A program made the translations under genes and the position numbers. Below the pieces are notes generated by a model that worked only from the letters and a program-made list of their open reading frames with translations, made no database searches and had not been told where the DNA came from. A DNA stretch of 24,639 bases, from contig CAYXVG010000076.1 of assembly GCA_964468205.1 (NCBI GenBank), forward strand, positions 1-24,639, given 5' to 3'. Shown here piece after piece: positions 15,822-24,638 of the stretch (the first letter of the stretch is position 1; the number at the start of each line of letters is the position of its first letter). This DNA is from CAWELS01 sp964468205. GTDB taxonomy: Bacteria; Acidobacteriota; Terriglobia; Bryobacterales; Bryobacteraceae.

Positions 15822-16790
15822 CTAAGGCTTCAGCAGCAACTTCCCCGATGTTCTCCGACCTTCCAGGTCGCGGTGCGCCTGCTCCGCGTCGCCGAGGGCG
15901 TAGGTCTTGTGAATGGTCACGTCCAGCTTGCCGGCGGTGATCCAGCCGAAAATGTCGTTGGCGCGGGCGAGGATCTCGTCGCGGTTGGTGCAGTAGTGGA
16001 ACAGCGTCGGGCGCGTGAGGTACAGGGAGCCTTTCTGGCTCAGGATCAGCGGCTTCATTTCGGGTACGGGGCCGCTGGCGTTGCCGAAGGTGACCATCAT
16101 GCCGCGGGGGCGGAGGGAGTCGAGCGACTTCTCCCACGTCGCGGCGCCGACGGAGTCGTAGACCACGTCGACGCCCTTGCCGTCCGTCAGGCGCTTGGTC
16201 TCTTCGAGGAAGTCCTGTTCAGTGTAGAGGATGATCTCGTCGGCGCCGGCTCTGCGGGCGCGGGCGGCCTTCTCCTCTGTCGACGCCGTGCCGATGACGC
16301 GGGCGCCGCGGAGTTTCGCCATCTGAACGATCAGCAGGCCGGTACCGCCGGCGGCGGCGTGGACGAGGGCCGTGTCGCCCTCCTTTAGCTGAAATGTCGA
16401 GTGCGTGAGGTAATGGGCGGTCATGCCCTGGAGCATCGACGCGGCGGCGGTTTCGAAGCCCACCGGGTCGGGGACCTTCACAACTTGCCAGGCGGGGACG
16501 GCGGCGTATTCAGCGTAGGCGCCGCGGGTCATCCCATAGGCGACACGTTCGCCGGCAGAGAAACCGTCGACGCCCTCGCCAACGGATTCCACTGTGCCGG
16601 CGGCTTCCATGCCGGGGGTGAAGGGCGGATCGGCGGGGTAGAGGCCGGTGCGGTGATAGGTGTCGATGAAGTTGACACCGGAGGCTTCGGTCTTGATCAG
16701 GAGTTCGCCGGCGGCCGGCGACGGAGGGTCGATCTCGGCGAGGCGGAGTTGTTCGGGGCCGCCGTGTTCTTTCACAACAATAGCTTTCAT
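15822..16790 (-). CDS. qor: zinc-independent quinone oxidoreductase (zeta-crystallin type)
   Basis: The product is 322 residues, the normal length of NADPH:quinone reductases in the medium-chain dehydrogenase family. Recognisable parts are MKAIVVKEHGGPEQLRL at the start, ASGVNFIDTYHRTGLYP, PGMEAAGTVESVGEGV, the nucleotide-binding HAAAGGTGLLIVQMAK near residue 146, and GKGVDVVYDSVG. The zinc-binding cysteines of alcohol dehydrogenases are absent. The frame is open upstream, but ATG 16790 starts the family sequence. That ATG overlaps the stop of the preceding gene as ATGA, so the pair is translationally coupled. It probably reduces quinones or reactive enones in the cytoplasm; the physiological substrate is unknown. 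Confidence 0.9.
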   Translation of the reverse strand: MKAIVVKEHGGPEQLRLAEIDPPSPAAGELLIKTEASGVNFIDTYHRTGLYPADPPFTPGMEAAGTVESVGEGVDGFSAGERVAYGMTRGAYAEYAAVPAWQVVKVPDPVGFETAAASMLQGMTAHYLTHSTFQLKEGDTALVHAAAGGTGLLIVQMAKLRGARVIGTASTEEKAARARRAGADEIILYTEQDFLEETKRLTDGKGVDVVYDSVGAATWEKSLDSLRPRGMMVTFGNASGPVPEMKPLILSQKGSLYLTRPTLFHYCTNRDEILARANDIFGWITAGKLDVTIHKTYALGDAEQAHRDLEGRRTSGKLLLKP

Positions 16791-17335
16791 GCGTGACGCA
16801 CCTTTCGTTTGATGTGTATGTATGCAGTGTAGAGCACCAGGTAGGCCAGAGTGAACGGGAAGAGCATCAAGCCGCCGATGGTGCGGACGGCGCCGGCGCC
16901 GGTGAGTCCGGCGCGGAAGAGGAAGAAATGCCGGATCGTCTTCCAATTGGAGCGGTCGCACCAGAAGTAGTCTCCGTTTTCGTTGACGATCAGGAATTTG
17001 AGCGGCAGACGGGCGGCGAGCATCCACTTCCACTTGGTCATGATCGGCTCGCCGGAGCAGATCATCACGCCGATGGTGTGGCGGCGGTTGCGGAGCTCGG
17101 AGAGGAGGCGCTTGCGCGCGGCGCGGCCGGCGTAGTCGGTGACGCGGAAGACGCGGCCGTTAGCCGGGTCAAAAGTGGCTGGCTCGCCGGCGTAGCAGGT
17201 GACGAGGTCCATCTGTTCGGCGCCGTGGGCTTCGCGCAGGCGGGGGATGAGGTTTTCGAGAATGTGACGGGAGCCGGATTCGATTAGCAGCAGCCGGGTG
17301 AAGGGGGGGACGCGGCGGCGGAGGTAGTATTTCAT
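16787..17335 (-). CDS. conserved protein of unknown function with C-terminal membrane helix
   Basis: The product is 182 residues. Residues 12-30 (FTRLLLIESGSRHILENLI) and 87-118 (TIGVMICSGEPIMTKWKWML...FLIVNENGDYFW) resemble the alternating strands of a nucleotide- or sugar-binding fold. Residues 153-172 form one hydrophobic helix followed by a basic tail (HIKRKVRHA), so the protein probably faces the cytoplasm and is held at the membrane. The ICSGEPIMTKWKW and NENGDYFW stretches look strongly conserved, and I believe similar proteins occur in Acidobacteriota. A relation to glycosyltransferases of the lipopolysaccharide type is possible but unproven. Its stop overlaps the qor start by 4 bases. 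Confidence 0.65.
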   Translation of the reverse strand: MKYYLRRRVPPFTRLLLIESGSRHILENLIPRLREAHGAEQMDLVTCYAGEPATFDPANGRVFRVTDYAGRAARKRLLSELRNRRHTIGVMICSGEPIMTKWKWMLAARLPLKFLIVNENGDYFWCDRSNWKTIRHFFLFRAGLTGAGAVRTIGGLMLFPFTLAYLVLYTAYIHIKRKVRHA

Positions 17336-17349
17336 TGGGGTTTAGGAGC

Positions 17350-17463
17350 GGGGGACACTCATGGCTGTCCCAAGGCGCGCTTTGCGCTAGTCAGAAGGGG
17401 GACACTCATGGCTGTCCCAAGGCGCGCTTTGCGCCGCGTGGAAAGCCATGGGTGTCCCCTTTG
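17350..17463. repeat. palindromic repeat cluster (REP/BIME-like)
   Basis: A 38-base unit beginning GGGGGACACTCATGGCTGTC and ending GGCGCGCTTTGCGC occurs at 17350-17387 and 17397-17434, identical and 47 bases apart. Each unit contains GGGACA-N8-TGTCCC and a GGCGC-GCTTT-GCGC hairpin. An inverted partial copy (AGCCATGGGTGTCCCC, 17445-17460, one mismatch) follows, so the second unit plus this copy can fold into a 16-base stem. It lies between two co-directional genes and could be a REP-type element or act as a terminator after cimA. Confidence 0.7.
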
Positions 17464-17495
17464 TCCCCTTCTGTCCGTCAGCGTCCCCACAGTTG

Positions 17496-19100
<1,605 letters not shown>

Positions 19101-19121
19101 AGTCCCGTTGGCGGGCGGTTG

Positions 19122-20156
19122 TTACTGAGACGATACTACGTCCTCGGGTACGCCCTCCTCCTTTTCTCGTTTTAGGAATGTCATCATCTTGCGAAGGTCG
19201 CCGCCGACACGCTCGATGAGCTGGCCACGGGATTCCTCGCGCATTCTTTGGAAGTTCTTGCGGCCGGTCTTATTCTCGTTGATCCACTCCTTGGCGAATT
19301 CGCCGGACTGGATCTCGGCCAGCATCTTCTTCATTTCGGCGCGGGTTTGATCATTGATAATGCGGGGGCCGCGCGTGTAGTCGCCGTATTCGGCGGTGTC
19401 GGAGACGGAGAAGCGCATGTATGAGAGGCCGCCTTCGTAGATCAGGTCGACGATGAGCTTCAGCTCGTGGAGGCACTCGAAGTAGGCGATTTCCGGGGCG
19501 TAGCCGGCTTCCACCAGCGTCTCGAATCCAGCGCGGATGAGTTCGGCGGCGCCGCCGCAGAGTACGGCCTGCTCGCCGAAAAGATCGCTCTCGGTCTCTT
19601 CCTTGAAGGTGGTCTCGATGACGCCGGCCTTCAGGCAACCGAGGGCGAGAGCGTAGGCGAGGGCGCGCTCGAGCGCCTTGCCGGAGGGGTTCTGATGGAT
19701 GGCGACGAGAGCGGGCACGCCGACGTCATCCACGTAGAGCTCGCGGACGCGATGGCCGGGCGCTTTCGGGGCGATCATCGAGACATCGACGTCGGCCGGC
19801 GGCTTGATGGCCTCGAAATGGATATTGAACCCGTGCGCGAACATGAGAGTCTTCCCGGCGCTGAGGTTTGGGGCGATCTCCTTCTCGTAGATCGGGGCCT
19901 GCACGTGATCGGCGACGAGAATCATGATGATGTCGCCCGCCTGGGCCGCCTCGGCGGTGGTCATGATGGGCAGGCCCGCGCGCTCGGCCTTCTTCCAGTT
20001 GTCGCTGCCGGGCAGCTCGCTCACAATCACGTCAATGCCGGAATCGCGCAAGTTAAGCGCGTGCGCGTGACCTTGGCTGCCGTAGCCGATAATGGCCACT
20101 TTCAGGCCCTTGAGTGCGGCCAGGTCCCCATCCTTTTCGTAATAACGGTTAGCCAT
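19122..20156 (-). CDS. ilvC: ketol-acid reductoisomerase, class I
   Basis: The product is 344 residues, a short class I enzyme. It isomerises and reduces acetolactate or acetohydroxybutyrate in valine, leucine and isoleucine synthesis. The nucleotide-binding motif GYGSQGHAHALNL is at 24-36. Metal-binding and catalytic elements include MIAPKAPGH, ETESDLFGEQAVLCGG and the YFECLHELKLIVDL helix. The cofactor loop reads V45-SELPGSDNWKKA, where typical NADPH enzymes have VGLR.GS.S; an Arg and one Ser that bind the 2'-phosphate are replaced by Leu48 and Asn53, with acidic Glu47 and Asp52 nearby. This may loosen NADPH preference. The start codon abuts the ilvN stop with no spacing, so expression is coupled. 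Confidence 0.97.
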   Translation of the reverse strand: MANRYYEKDGDLAALKGLKVAIIGYGSQGHAHALNLRDSGIDVIVSELPGSDNWKKAERAGLPIMTTAEAAQAGDIIMILVADHVQAPIYEKEIAPNLSAGKTLMFAHGFNIHFEAIKPPADVDVSMIAPKAPGHRVRELYVDDVGVPALVAIHQNPSGKALERALAYALALGCLKAGVIETTFKEETESDLFGEQAVLCGGAAELIRAGFETLVEAGYAPEIAYFECLHELKLIVDLIYEGGLSYMRFSVSDTAEYGDYTRGPRIINDQTRAEMKKMLAEIQSGEFAKEWINENKTGRKNFQRMREESRGQLIERVGGDLRKMMTFLKREKEEGVPEDVVSSQ

Positions 20157-20711
20157 TTAATTCAAAACTCCTTTGGTTTCATGGTTGTTCTTTGCTTCCT
20201 CGCCGGTGGGAACCGGGGGGGAAAGACGCAGCTTGCGCGATTCGAGCGAGACGGCCACCAGGCCGGATCTCGTAACTTCGATATCCCCGTAGCTGCGCAT
20301 GACATTCACGAATTCGTCGAGCTTTTCGGTCTCGCCGGTCACCTCCAGCGCAAACCCCTCCACGGAGGAGTCGACGACACGCGCGCCGAAGATCTCCGCC
20401 TCCTTGAGGATGGCGGTGCGCTGATCCTTTGGCGCGCGAACGCGCATGAGCAGCATTTCCCGCGTGACCGCGGGGGTTTCGGTGACGTCAATCGCCTGCA
20501 GCACATTGATCAGCTTGTTCATCTGCTTGATGACCTGCCGCCGGAGCTGCGGGTCGACATCAACGACGATGGACATCCGGGAAAGCTCCGGGTCGATCGT
20601 CCGGGCGACGGTGAGGCTTTCAATGTTGTAGCCGCGGGCGCCGAGCACGCCGGTAATCCGCAGCAGTGCGCCGGGTTTGTTCTCCACGAGCAGTGAAATC
20701 ACTTGCAGCAT
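20157..20711 (-). CDS. ilvN: acetolactate synthase small (regulatory) subunit
   Basis: The product is 184 residues. It begins with an ACT domain (ISLLVENKPGALLRITGVLGARGYNIESL) that binds valine and passes feedback inhibition to the catalytic subunit. The second half, RVRAPKDQRTAILKEAEIFGARVVD to the conserved GDIEVTRSGLVAV, is the usual C-terminal ACT-like dimer domain of IlvN/IlvH. The last 20 residues are a variable tail. It starts 12 bases after ilvB and its stop touches the ilvC start. The stimulating and regulated subunits are therefore made in a fixed ratio from one transcript. Confidence 0.96.
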   Translation of the reverse strand: MLQVISLLVENKPGALLRITGVLGARGYNIESLTVARTIDPELSRMSIVVDVDPQLRRQVIKQMNKLINVLQAIDVTETPAVTREMLLMRVRAPKDQRTAILKEAEIFGARVVDSSVEGFALEVTGETEKLDEFVNVMRSYGDIEVTRSGLVAVSLESRKLRLSPPVPTGEEAKNNHETKGVLN

Positions 20712-20723
20712 TTTCGTATTCTC

Positions 20724-22454
20724 CTACTTCACGACTTCCACTGGCTCCGGAGAGCCGAAAATCATTTCGTTAATGGCGCCGCCGGCCGGCACCATCGGGT
20801 AAACGTTCTCGTTTGGCGAGACCTTCACGTTGAGCAAGTATGGCCCGTTCTCGTTGACGGCCTCCTCCAGCGCGGACCGCAGGTCCTCGGGCTTTTCGAT
20901 GGTCCGTCCGGGGAAGCCATAAGCGCCGGCCAACTTCTCGGCGTCCGGGAAGGCGTCCAGGGTCACCGCGCAGAGCCGGTCATTGTAAAACAGAGTCTGC
21001 CACTGGCGAACCATGCCGAGGTAGCCGTTGTTGACGACAATAATCTTCACCGGCAGTCCGTTGCTGGCGATGGTGGCGAGTTCGGGTATCGACATCTGGA
21101 AACCCCCGTCTCCCACCACGGCGAAGACGAGTTTGTCGGGGCAGGCAAACTGCGCGCCGATGGCGGAGGGCACGCCGAAGCCCATTGATCCTAGTCCGCC
21201 GGAGTTGATCCACAGCCGCGGGCCGTTGAAGCGAATGAACTGGGCGGCCCACATCTGGTGCTGGCCGACGTCGGCGCAGACGATGGCGTCGCCGCCGGAG
21301 ATACGGTCGATCTCCGCCATTACGTGCTGCGGCTTGATCTCGTCGACAGCCATGGCCGGCTTCAACGGGTGCTCCTCTTTCCACTCGCGAATGGTCTTCC
21401 ACCATTCGACGCGAGCCCCGGCATGGCGCTCCTTGTGGTAAGGGGCGAGCTCTTCGAGCACCTTGACGAGCTTCTTGAGAACCCGCTTGGCGTCGCCGAC
21501 GATAGGGAGGTCCGCGGCGCGGTTCTTGCCGATCTCGGCCGGGTCGATGTCGAGGTGAATGACCTTGGCGTGGGGGGCGAAGGCGGAGAGCCTGCCGGTG
21601 ACGCGGTCATCGAACCGCGTTCCGAGGGCGATGAGCAGGTCCGTATTCGTGAGCCCCATGTTCGCCGCGTAGCTGCCGTGCATGCCCGGCATGCTGATGT
21701 AGTTGGGATGATTGGCCGGCATTGCGCCAAGGCCCATCAGGGTGGTGACAACGGGTATCTCCGCCGCTTCGGACAGGGACTGGAGTTCCTCGGATGCGCC
21801 GGAGAGGATGATGCCGCCCCCGGCGTAGATCATCGGACGCTCGGACTCCCAAATCATCTGGGCGGCGCGGCGGATCTGTCCGGCATGGCCGTCCGAGTAG
21901 ACCTTGTAGCCGGGCAGATGGATCTCGGTTACGGGAGCATAGTGGCTTTGTTCCTGCAATACGTCCTTCGGTACGTCGACCAGCACCGGACCCGGCCGGC
22001 CCGTGGAAGCGAGGTAGAAGGCCTCGTGGATGATCTTCGGGAGGTCCGCCGTGTTCTTGACCAGGAAGTTGTGCTTCGTGGCCGGGCGCGTGATGCCGAA
22101 GGTGTCGGCCTCCTGGAACGCGTCACTGCCGATCAGCTTGGTGGGTACCTGCCCGGTAAGGGCAACGATGGGCAGCGAATCCATCATCGCGTTCACCAAG
22201 CCGGTGGTCAGGTTCGTGGCGCCGGGGCCCGAAGTGGCGGCGCAGACGCCGGTGCGTCCGGTGGACATGGCGTAACCGGAAGCAGCGAACGCGGCGTTTT
22301 CCTCATGGCGCACAAGCACGTGCCTGAGAGGGTGATCGTACATCGCATCGTACAACGGCAGCATGACGCCGCCGGGGTATCCGAAGACGCAATCAACGCC
22401 TTCCCTCACCAGACACTCGAGCAGTATTTCCGAACCACTCTTCAAGTTCGACAT
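20724..22454 (-). CDS. ilvB: acetolactate synthase large (catalytic) subunit
   Basis: The product is 576 residues, the expected size. It condenses two pyruvates, or pyruvate and 2-oxobutyrate, using thiamine diphosphate. The catalytic glutamate is E51 in VRHEENAAFAASGYA. The FAD-binding middle domain is present (GMHGSYAANMGLTNTDLL, GTRFDDRVTG). The TPP motif GDGGFQMSIPEL ... VVNN lies near residues 444-471. ATG 22454 has an AAAGG ribosome binding site eight bases upstream. It is the first structural gene of ilvBNC-cimA. The leader upstream carries a branched-chain-codon peptide and a strong terminator, so the whole operon is probably attenuated when charged Val/Ile/Leu tRNAs are plentiful. 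Confidence 0.97.
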   Translation of the reverse strand: MSNLKSGSEILLECLVREGVDCVFGYPGGVMLPLYDAMYDHPLRHVLVRHEENAAFAASGYAMSTGRTGVCAATSGPGATNLTTGLVNAMMDSLPIVALTGQVPTKLIGSDAFQEADTFGITRPATKHNFLVKNTADLPKIIHEAFYLASTGRPGPVLVDVPKDVLQEQSHYAPVTEIHLPGYKVYSDGHAGQIRRAAQMIWESERPMIYAGGGIILSGASEELQSLSEAAEIPVVTTLMGLGAMPANHPNYISMPGMHGSYAANMGLTNTDLLIALGTRFDDRVTGRLSAFAPHAKVIHLDIDPAEIGKNRAADLPIVGDAKRVLKKLVKVLEELAPYHKERHAGARVEWWKTIREWKEEHPLKPAMAVDEIKPQHVMAEIDRISGGDAIVCADVGQHQMWAAQFIRFNGPRLWINSGGLGSMGFGVPSAIGAQFACPDKLVFAVVGDGGFQMSIPELATIASNGLPVKIIVVNNGYLGMVRQWQTLFYNDRLCAVTLDAFPDAEKLAGAYGFPGRTIEKPEDLRSALEEAVNENGPYLLNVKVSPNENVYPMVPAGGAINEMIFGSPEPVEVVK

Positions 22455-22525
22455 ATGCAGTACCTTTCTTCAGTCAAGTTCTCGAGTCCCCTTGCCGTGG
22501 TGGGTTTCACGCAGGTGCGGATACG

Positions 22526-22569
22526 AAAAAAGGCCACCGGTTGAGCTTTCCGCTCCGCCGGTGGCCTTT
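22526..22569 (-). terminator. attenuator terminator upstream of ilvB
   Basis: On the minus strand a 12-base perfect stem, AAAGGCCACCGG with CCGGTGGCCTTT, encloses a 20-base loop containing a further GAGC/GCTC pairing, and is followed directly by six T. It lies 71 bases before the ilvB ATG and 22 bases after the stop of the leader peptide. It can only act on the ilv transcript itself, as no other minus-strand gene ends here. Part of its loop side, GGCGGAGC (22552-22559), is complementary to GCTCCGCC in the end of the leader-peptide coding sequence (22595-22602), a possible antiterminator pairing. Confidence 0.88.
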
Positions 22570-22591
22570 CTGTGAATCCAGATTGGCCCGC

Positions 22592-22684
22592 TCAGGCGGA
22601 GCTGCCTACGATGACCTCAATAATTCGAATTTCTACGGCAACAAGAGCAACGGAGTTCAGTCGCACCTTACGCAGGCTATTCAC
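22592..22684 (-). CDS. ilv operon leader peptide (IvbL/IlvL type)
   Basis: A 30-codon frame starts with GTG at 22684, ends with TGA at 22594-22592, and is too short for routine ORF calling. The peptide begins MNSLRKVRLNS and continues VALVAVEIRIIEVIV before ending GSSA. Thirteen of 30 residues are Val, Ile or Leu, ten of them within residues 12-26. An AGGAG sequence at 22699-22695 is a ribosome binding site with ten-base spacing; GTG at 22666 is an alternative start. Position and composition match the leader peptides of enterobacterial ilvBN and ilvGMEDA operons: a ribosome stalling at these codons when branched-chain aminoacyl-tRNA is scarce would prevent formation of the downstream terminator. 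Confidence 0.82.
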   Translation of the reverse strand: MNSLRKVRLNSVALVAVEIRIIEVIVGSSA

Positions 22685-22720
22685 AACACCTGCGCTCCTG
22701 GTGAAGAACTCCACACACTT

Positions 22721-22749
22721 AGACTATCGCATCGTTCAGCCAAATGCAA
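22721..22749 (-). promoter_or_regulatory. candidate promoter of the ilv operon
   Basis: On the minus strand TTGCAT (22749-22744) and TAGTCT (22726-22721) are separated by exactly 17 bases, with three matches each to the -35 and -10 consensus. Transcription would start near 22714, about 15 bases before the ribosome binding site of the leader peptide. The hexamers are weak, so the call rests largely on position. Confidence 0.4.
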
Positions 22750-22971
22750 CACGGAATCTCCATAAATATTGCAAATGGAGCTATTTGCGCTGGCGGGAGG
22801 GTTGGCGCCTTTGAAACGAACACGCCCACTGCATGCTCCTGTGGCATCCGCATCGGTTATCACCAAACCACTTCCCAGGCACAGGCCGCCGAGCCGTGAT
22901 TCAGGCGGGCCGGCCCCAGCACCGCCGCGAAAATGTGCGGCTGCCTGTGCTCCTGCCTGCTCAGTACTGCG
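22750..22971. other. intergenic stretch between the ilv promoter and the defence-gene remnant
   Basis: Frames are open on both strands, but their translations are low-complexity Ala/Gly/Pro-rich sequences without family features. This may be the junction where foreign DNA carrying the restriction genes was joined to the ilv region. I saw no att-like direct repeats. Confidence 0.35.
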
Positions 22972-23073
22972 ATTCACCTGCAAGTTAAAGGCAGCCGTCT
23001 TGGCGGCTCTCTGTTCCTCGCCAGTCAACCGCGCCAGGCTGTCGGTGAATGTGTCGGCGATGCGGAAGTCCAT
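22972..23073 (-). pseudogene. truncated N-terminus of a UvrD-like helicase
   Basis: The minus-strand frame gives MDFRIADTFTDSLARLTGEE and then QRAAKTAAFNLQVN. I recognise this as the start of a family of superfamily I (UvrD-like) helicases that usually begin M.FRIADTFTDSLARLTG.EQKAVKTTAFDLQ.N. After residue 34 the match ends and the frame continues as unrelated sequence to a stop at 22681. No helicase motifs are present in the window. It is therefore a broken fragment, downstream of the type III restriction gene. Confidence 0.5.
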
Positions 23074-23124
23074 ACTCTCGATTGCCGGCCTAGTTACGGC
23101 TTGCTGTCCCGACCTCATGAAGGA

Positions 23125-23202
23125 TTACTCTAAATCATCAGTTGCTATCAAGCTCTCTACGAGTGCTGCGAACTTGCCATCATGTTCCATCAGCCGTCCC
23201 AT
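23125..23202 (-). CDS. tiny ORF coupled to the restriction gene
   Basis: A 25-codon frame starts with an ATG that overlaps the stop of the restriction gene as TGATG and ends at TAA. The peptide reads MGRLMEHDGKFAALVESL then IATDDLE. The overlap suggests coupling, and an acidic end is visible, but no family is recognised. It could be a truncated accessory gene or chance. Confidence 0.25.
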   Translation of the reverse strand: MGRLMEHDGKFAALVESLIATDDLE

Positions 23203-24638
23203 CAACATTTCGCGAGCACGTCGTCGAGGTCCCTGGCCTGTACGAACTCAGCGGGATTCTCGCCAACGGCCAGTGCCTTGAAGTGCGCCTTGCCGCATTC
23301 GATCTTTGCGCCTTCGCGGTCGCGCAGATCGTCGGTGAAAAGGCTGCTCTTGGTCTCAACGACGAAGTAGAGGCGTTCCGTGCCGTCGTTTTCGACCAGC
23401 ACGGCCCAGTCCGGGTTGTACGTGCCAAGCGGCGTGGGCGCCTTGAACCAGCCAGGGAGTTTGGCGTAGACTTTCACGGCCTCGTTCCTTTCGAGTTGCT
23501 CCGCGAAACTGCGTTCGACCCCAGACGAATCGTAGACGACATGCTCGTAGACGGACTTCGTTGCCTCCAGCATGTTCTTGAGATATCCGGTCAGCTCCTC
23601 CATCTCGAAGAGCTCCTGTGCATAGTACTCCTCCTCGCCGATGCGTTGGTAGCGGATGCCGTCCACAAGCGCAAGGCGCTTGGCGCGGTTGATGGCTTCC
23701 GCCGCCAGCTCGACGAACTGCTGCGGGTTGCGCTTGAAATCGTCCAGCCTGCCGCTGCCGGTGAGGATGCGCACAATGCTGCGGCGGGTGAGTTGGGTCT
23801 TGTCCTGAAGATCAGTGATCAGGTCAGGCAACTCGATGTCGGTTTCCTCGATCACGACGGGAGCGGCGCTGGAGGTTTCCTCGGCCAGGACGCCGCCGCG
23901 GCCGATGGCAAGGTCCGCCTTGCGGATCTGGACGCGCGTCTTGGTGATCGGCGGGCCTTTGCGGATCGCCGTGGCACAATCATCGAGGAGCTTTTCATTG
24001 TCGAACTGCACCCGGTACGTGGTCTTGTGCTTGATCCGGTCCCACAGCGCCTGGAACTCCTCGCTGTGGAGAATGGCCTGCCGCGCCCTGATAGTGCGGC
24101 GCTCATCGGCATTCTTGATGTCGAGCCTGCCGGCGAGCTTGCGCAGAATCTCCTTAACCTGCGGCAGCTTGTCCTCGAAGGCCTCGGGTAGCGTCAGCAT
24201 GCCTTCCTTGAGCGCCTGCCGCAAGGTGTCCTGCACCTTGCCTCTGGCATCGACGTAGCCGCAGTCCTTGAGGTGCGTCCAGATCGCTTCGGACTGGGCC
24301 ACGCCCAGCGCCGCCGTCCGGCCCTCAGCGTCCGTCACCGGGATGGAAGCGAACTGGTGCATTTCGACAATGCCAAAACGGATTCCGGTGTCTTCCTCGA
24401 TCTCCTTCTGGAGGTTCTCGGCAAACTGCTCATAGGCTTCGGTGGCGATCACGGTGAGCGTGTTCACGTCGAAGCCGCGCAGCCGCTCCCCTTGCTGGTT
24501 GACGCACAGGCGCAATCCCCTGCCGATGGTCTGGCGGCGCTCGCGCTCACTGCCGATGTCGCGCAGCGCGCAAATCTGGAAAACGTTCGGGTTGTCCCAG
24601 CCCTCGCGCAGCGCCGAGTGGGAGAAGATGAATTTCAG
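23202..24638 (-). CDS. res: type III restriction enzyme Res subunit, C-terminal part (runs off the window)
   Basis: The 478 visible residues are the C-terminal part; the start lies beyond the window. At the edge the frame shows helicase motifs V and VI: FSHSALREGWDNPNVFQI and RRQTIGRGLRLCVNQ. The end carries the PD-(D/E)XK nuclease: NPDW near 18 residues before VVETKSS, giving PD...ETK. The region between (RFGIVEMHQFASIP, EELTGYLKNMLEATKSVYEHVVYDSSGVERSFAEQ in successive parts) fits Res proteins of the EcoP15I type. These subunits translocate along DNA using ATP and cut DNA together with a Mod methyltransferase, which is not in the window. The nuclease residues are intact, so the gene may be functional. 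Confidence 0.9.
   Translation of the reverse strand: MKFIFSHSALREGWDNPNVFQICALRDIGSERERRQTIGRGLRLCVNQQGERLRGFDVNTLTVIATEAYEQFAENLQKEIEEDTGIRFGIVEMHQFASIPVTDAEGRTAALGVAQSEAIWTHLKDCGYVDARGKVQDTLRQALKEGMLTLPEAFEDKLPQVKEILRKLAGRLDIKNADERRTIRARQAILHSEEFQALWDRIKHKTTYRVQFDNEKLLDDCATAIRKGPPITKTRVQIRKADLAIGRGGVLAEETSSAAPVVIEETDIELPDLITDLQDKTQLTRRSIVRILTGSGRLDDFKRNPQQFVELAAEAINRAKRLALVDGIRYQRIGEEEYYAQELFEMEELTGYLKNMLEATKSVYEHVVYDSSGVERSFAEQLERNEAVKVYAKLPGWFKAPTPLGTYNPDWAVLVENDGTERLYFVVETKSSLFTDDLRDREGAKIECGKAHFKALAVGENPAEFVQARDLDDVLAKC

Noticed and set aside
16791..17033. Upstream extension of the qor frame
   Set aside because: The extra 81 residues are Arg/His-rich and lie in another frame of the upstream gene. 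Family sequence begins at 16790.
17350..17434. CRISPR array
   Set aside because: Only two repeat copies are present, separated by 9 bases, and each copy is itself palindromic with a further inverted copy. There is no spacer-sized unique sequence and no cas gene.
22681..22971. Continuation of the helicase-like frame towards the ilv leader
   Set aside because: The frame is open, but the translation is Ala/Gly/Pro-rich and bears no similarity to the helicase family after the first 34 residues.
22769..24191. Long plus-strand ORFs opposite the restriction gene
   Set aside because: They are antisense shadows of a clear Res reading frame and have no family features of their own.
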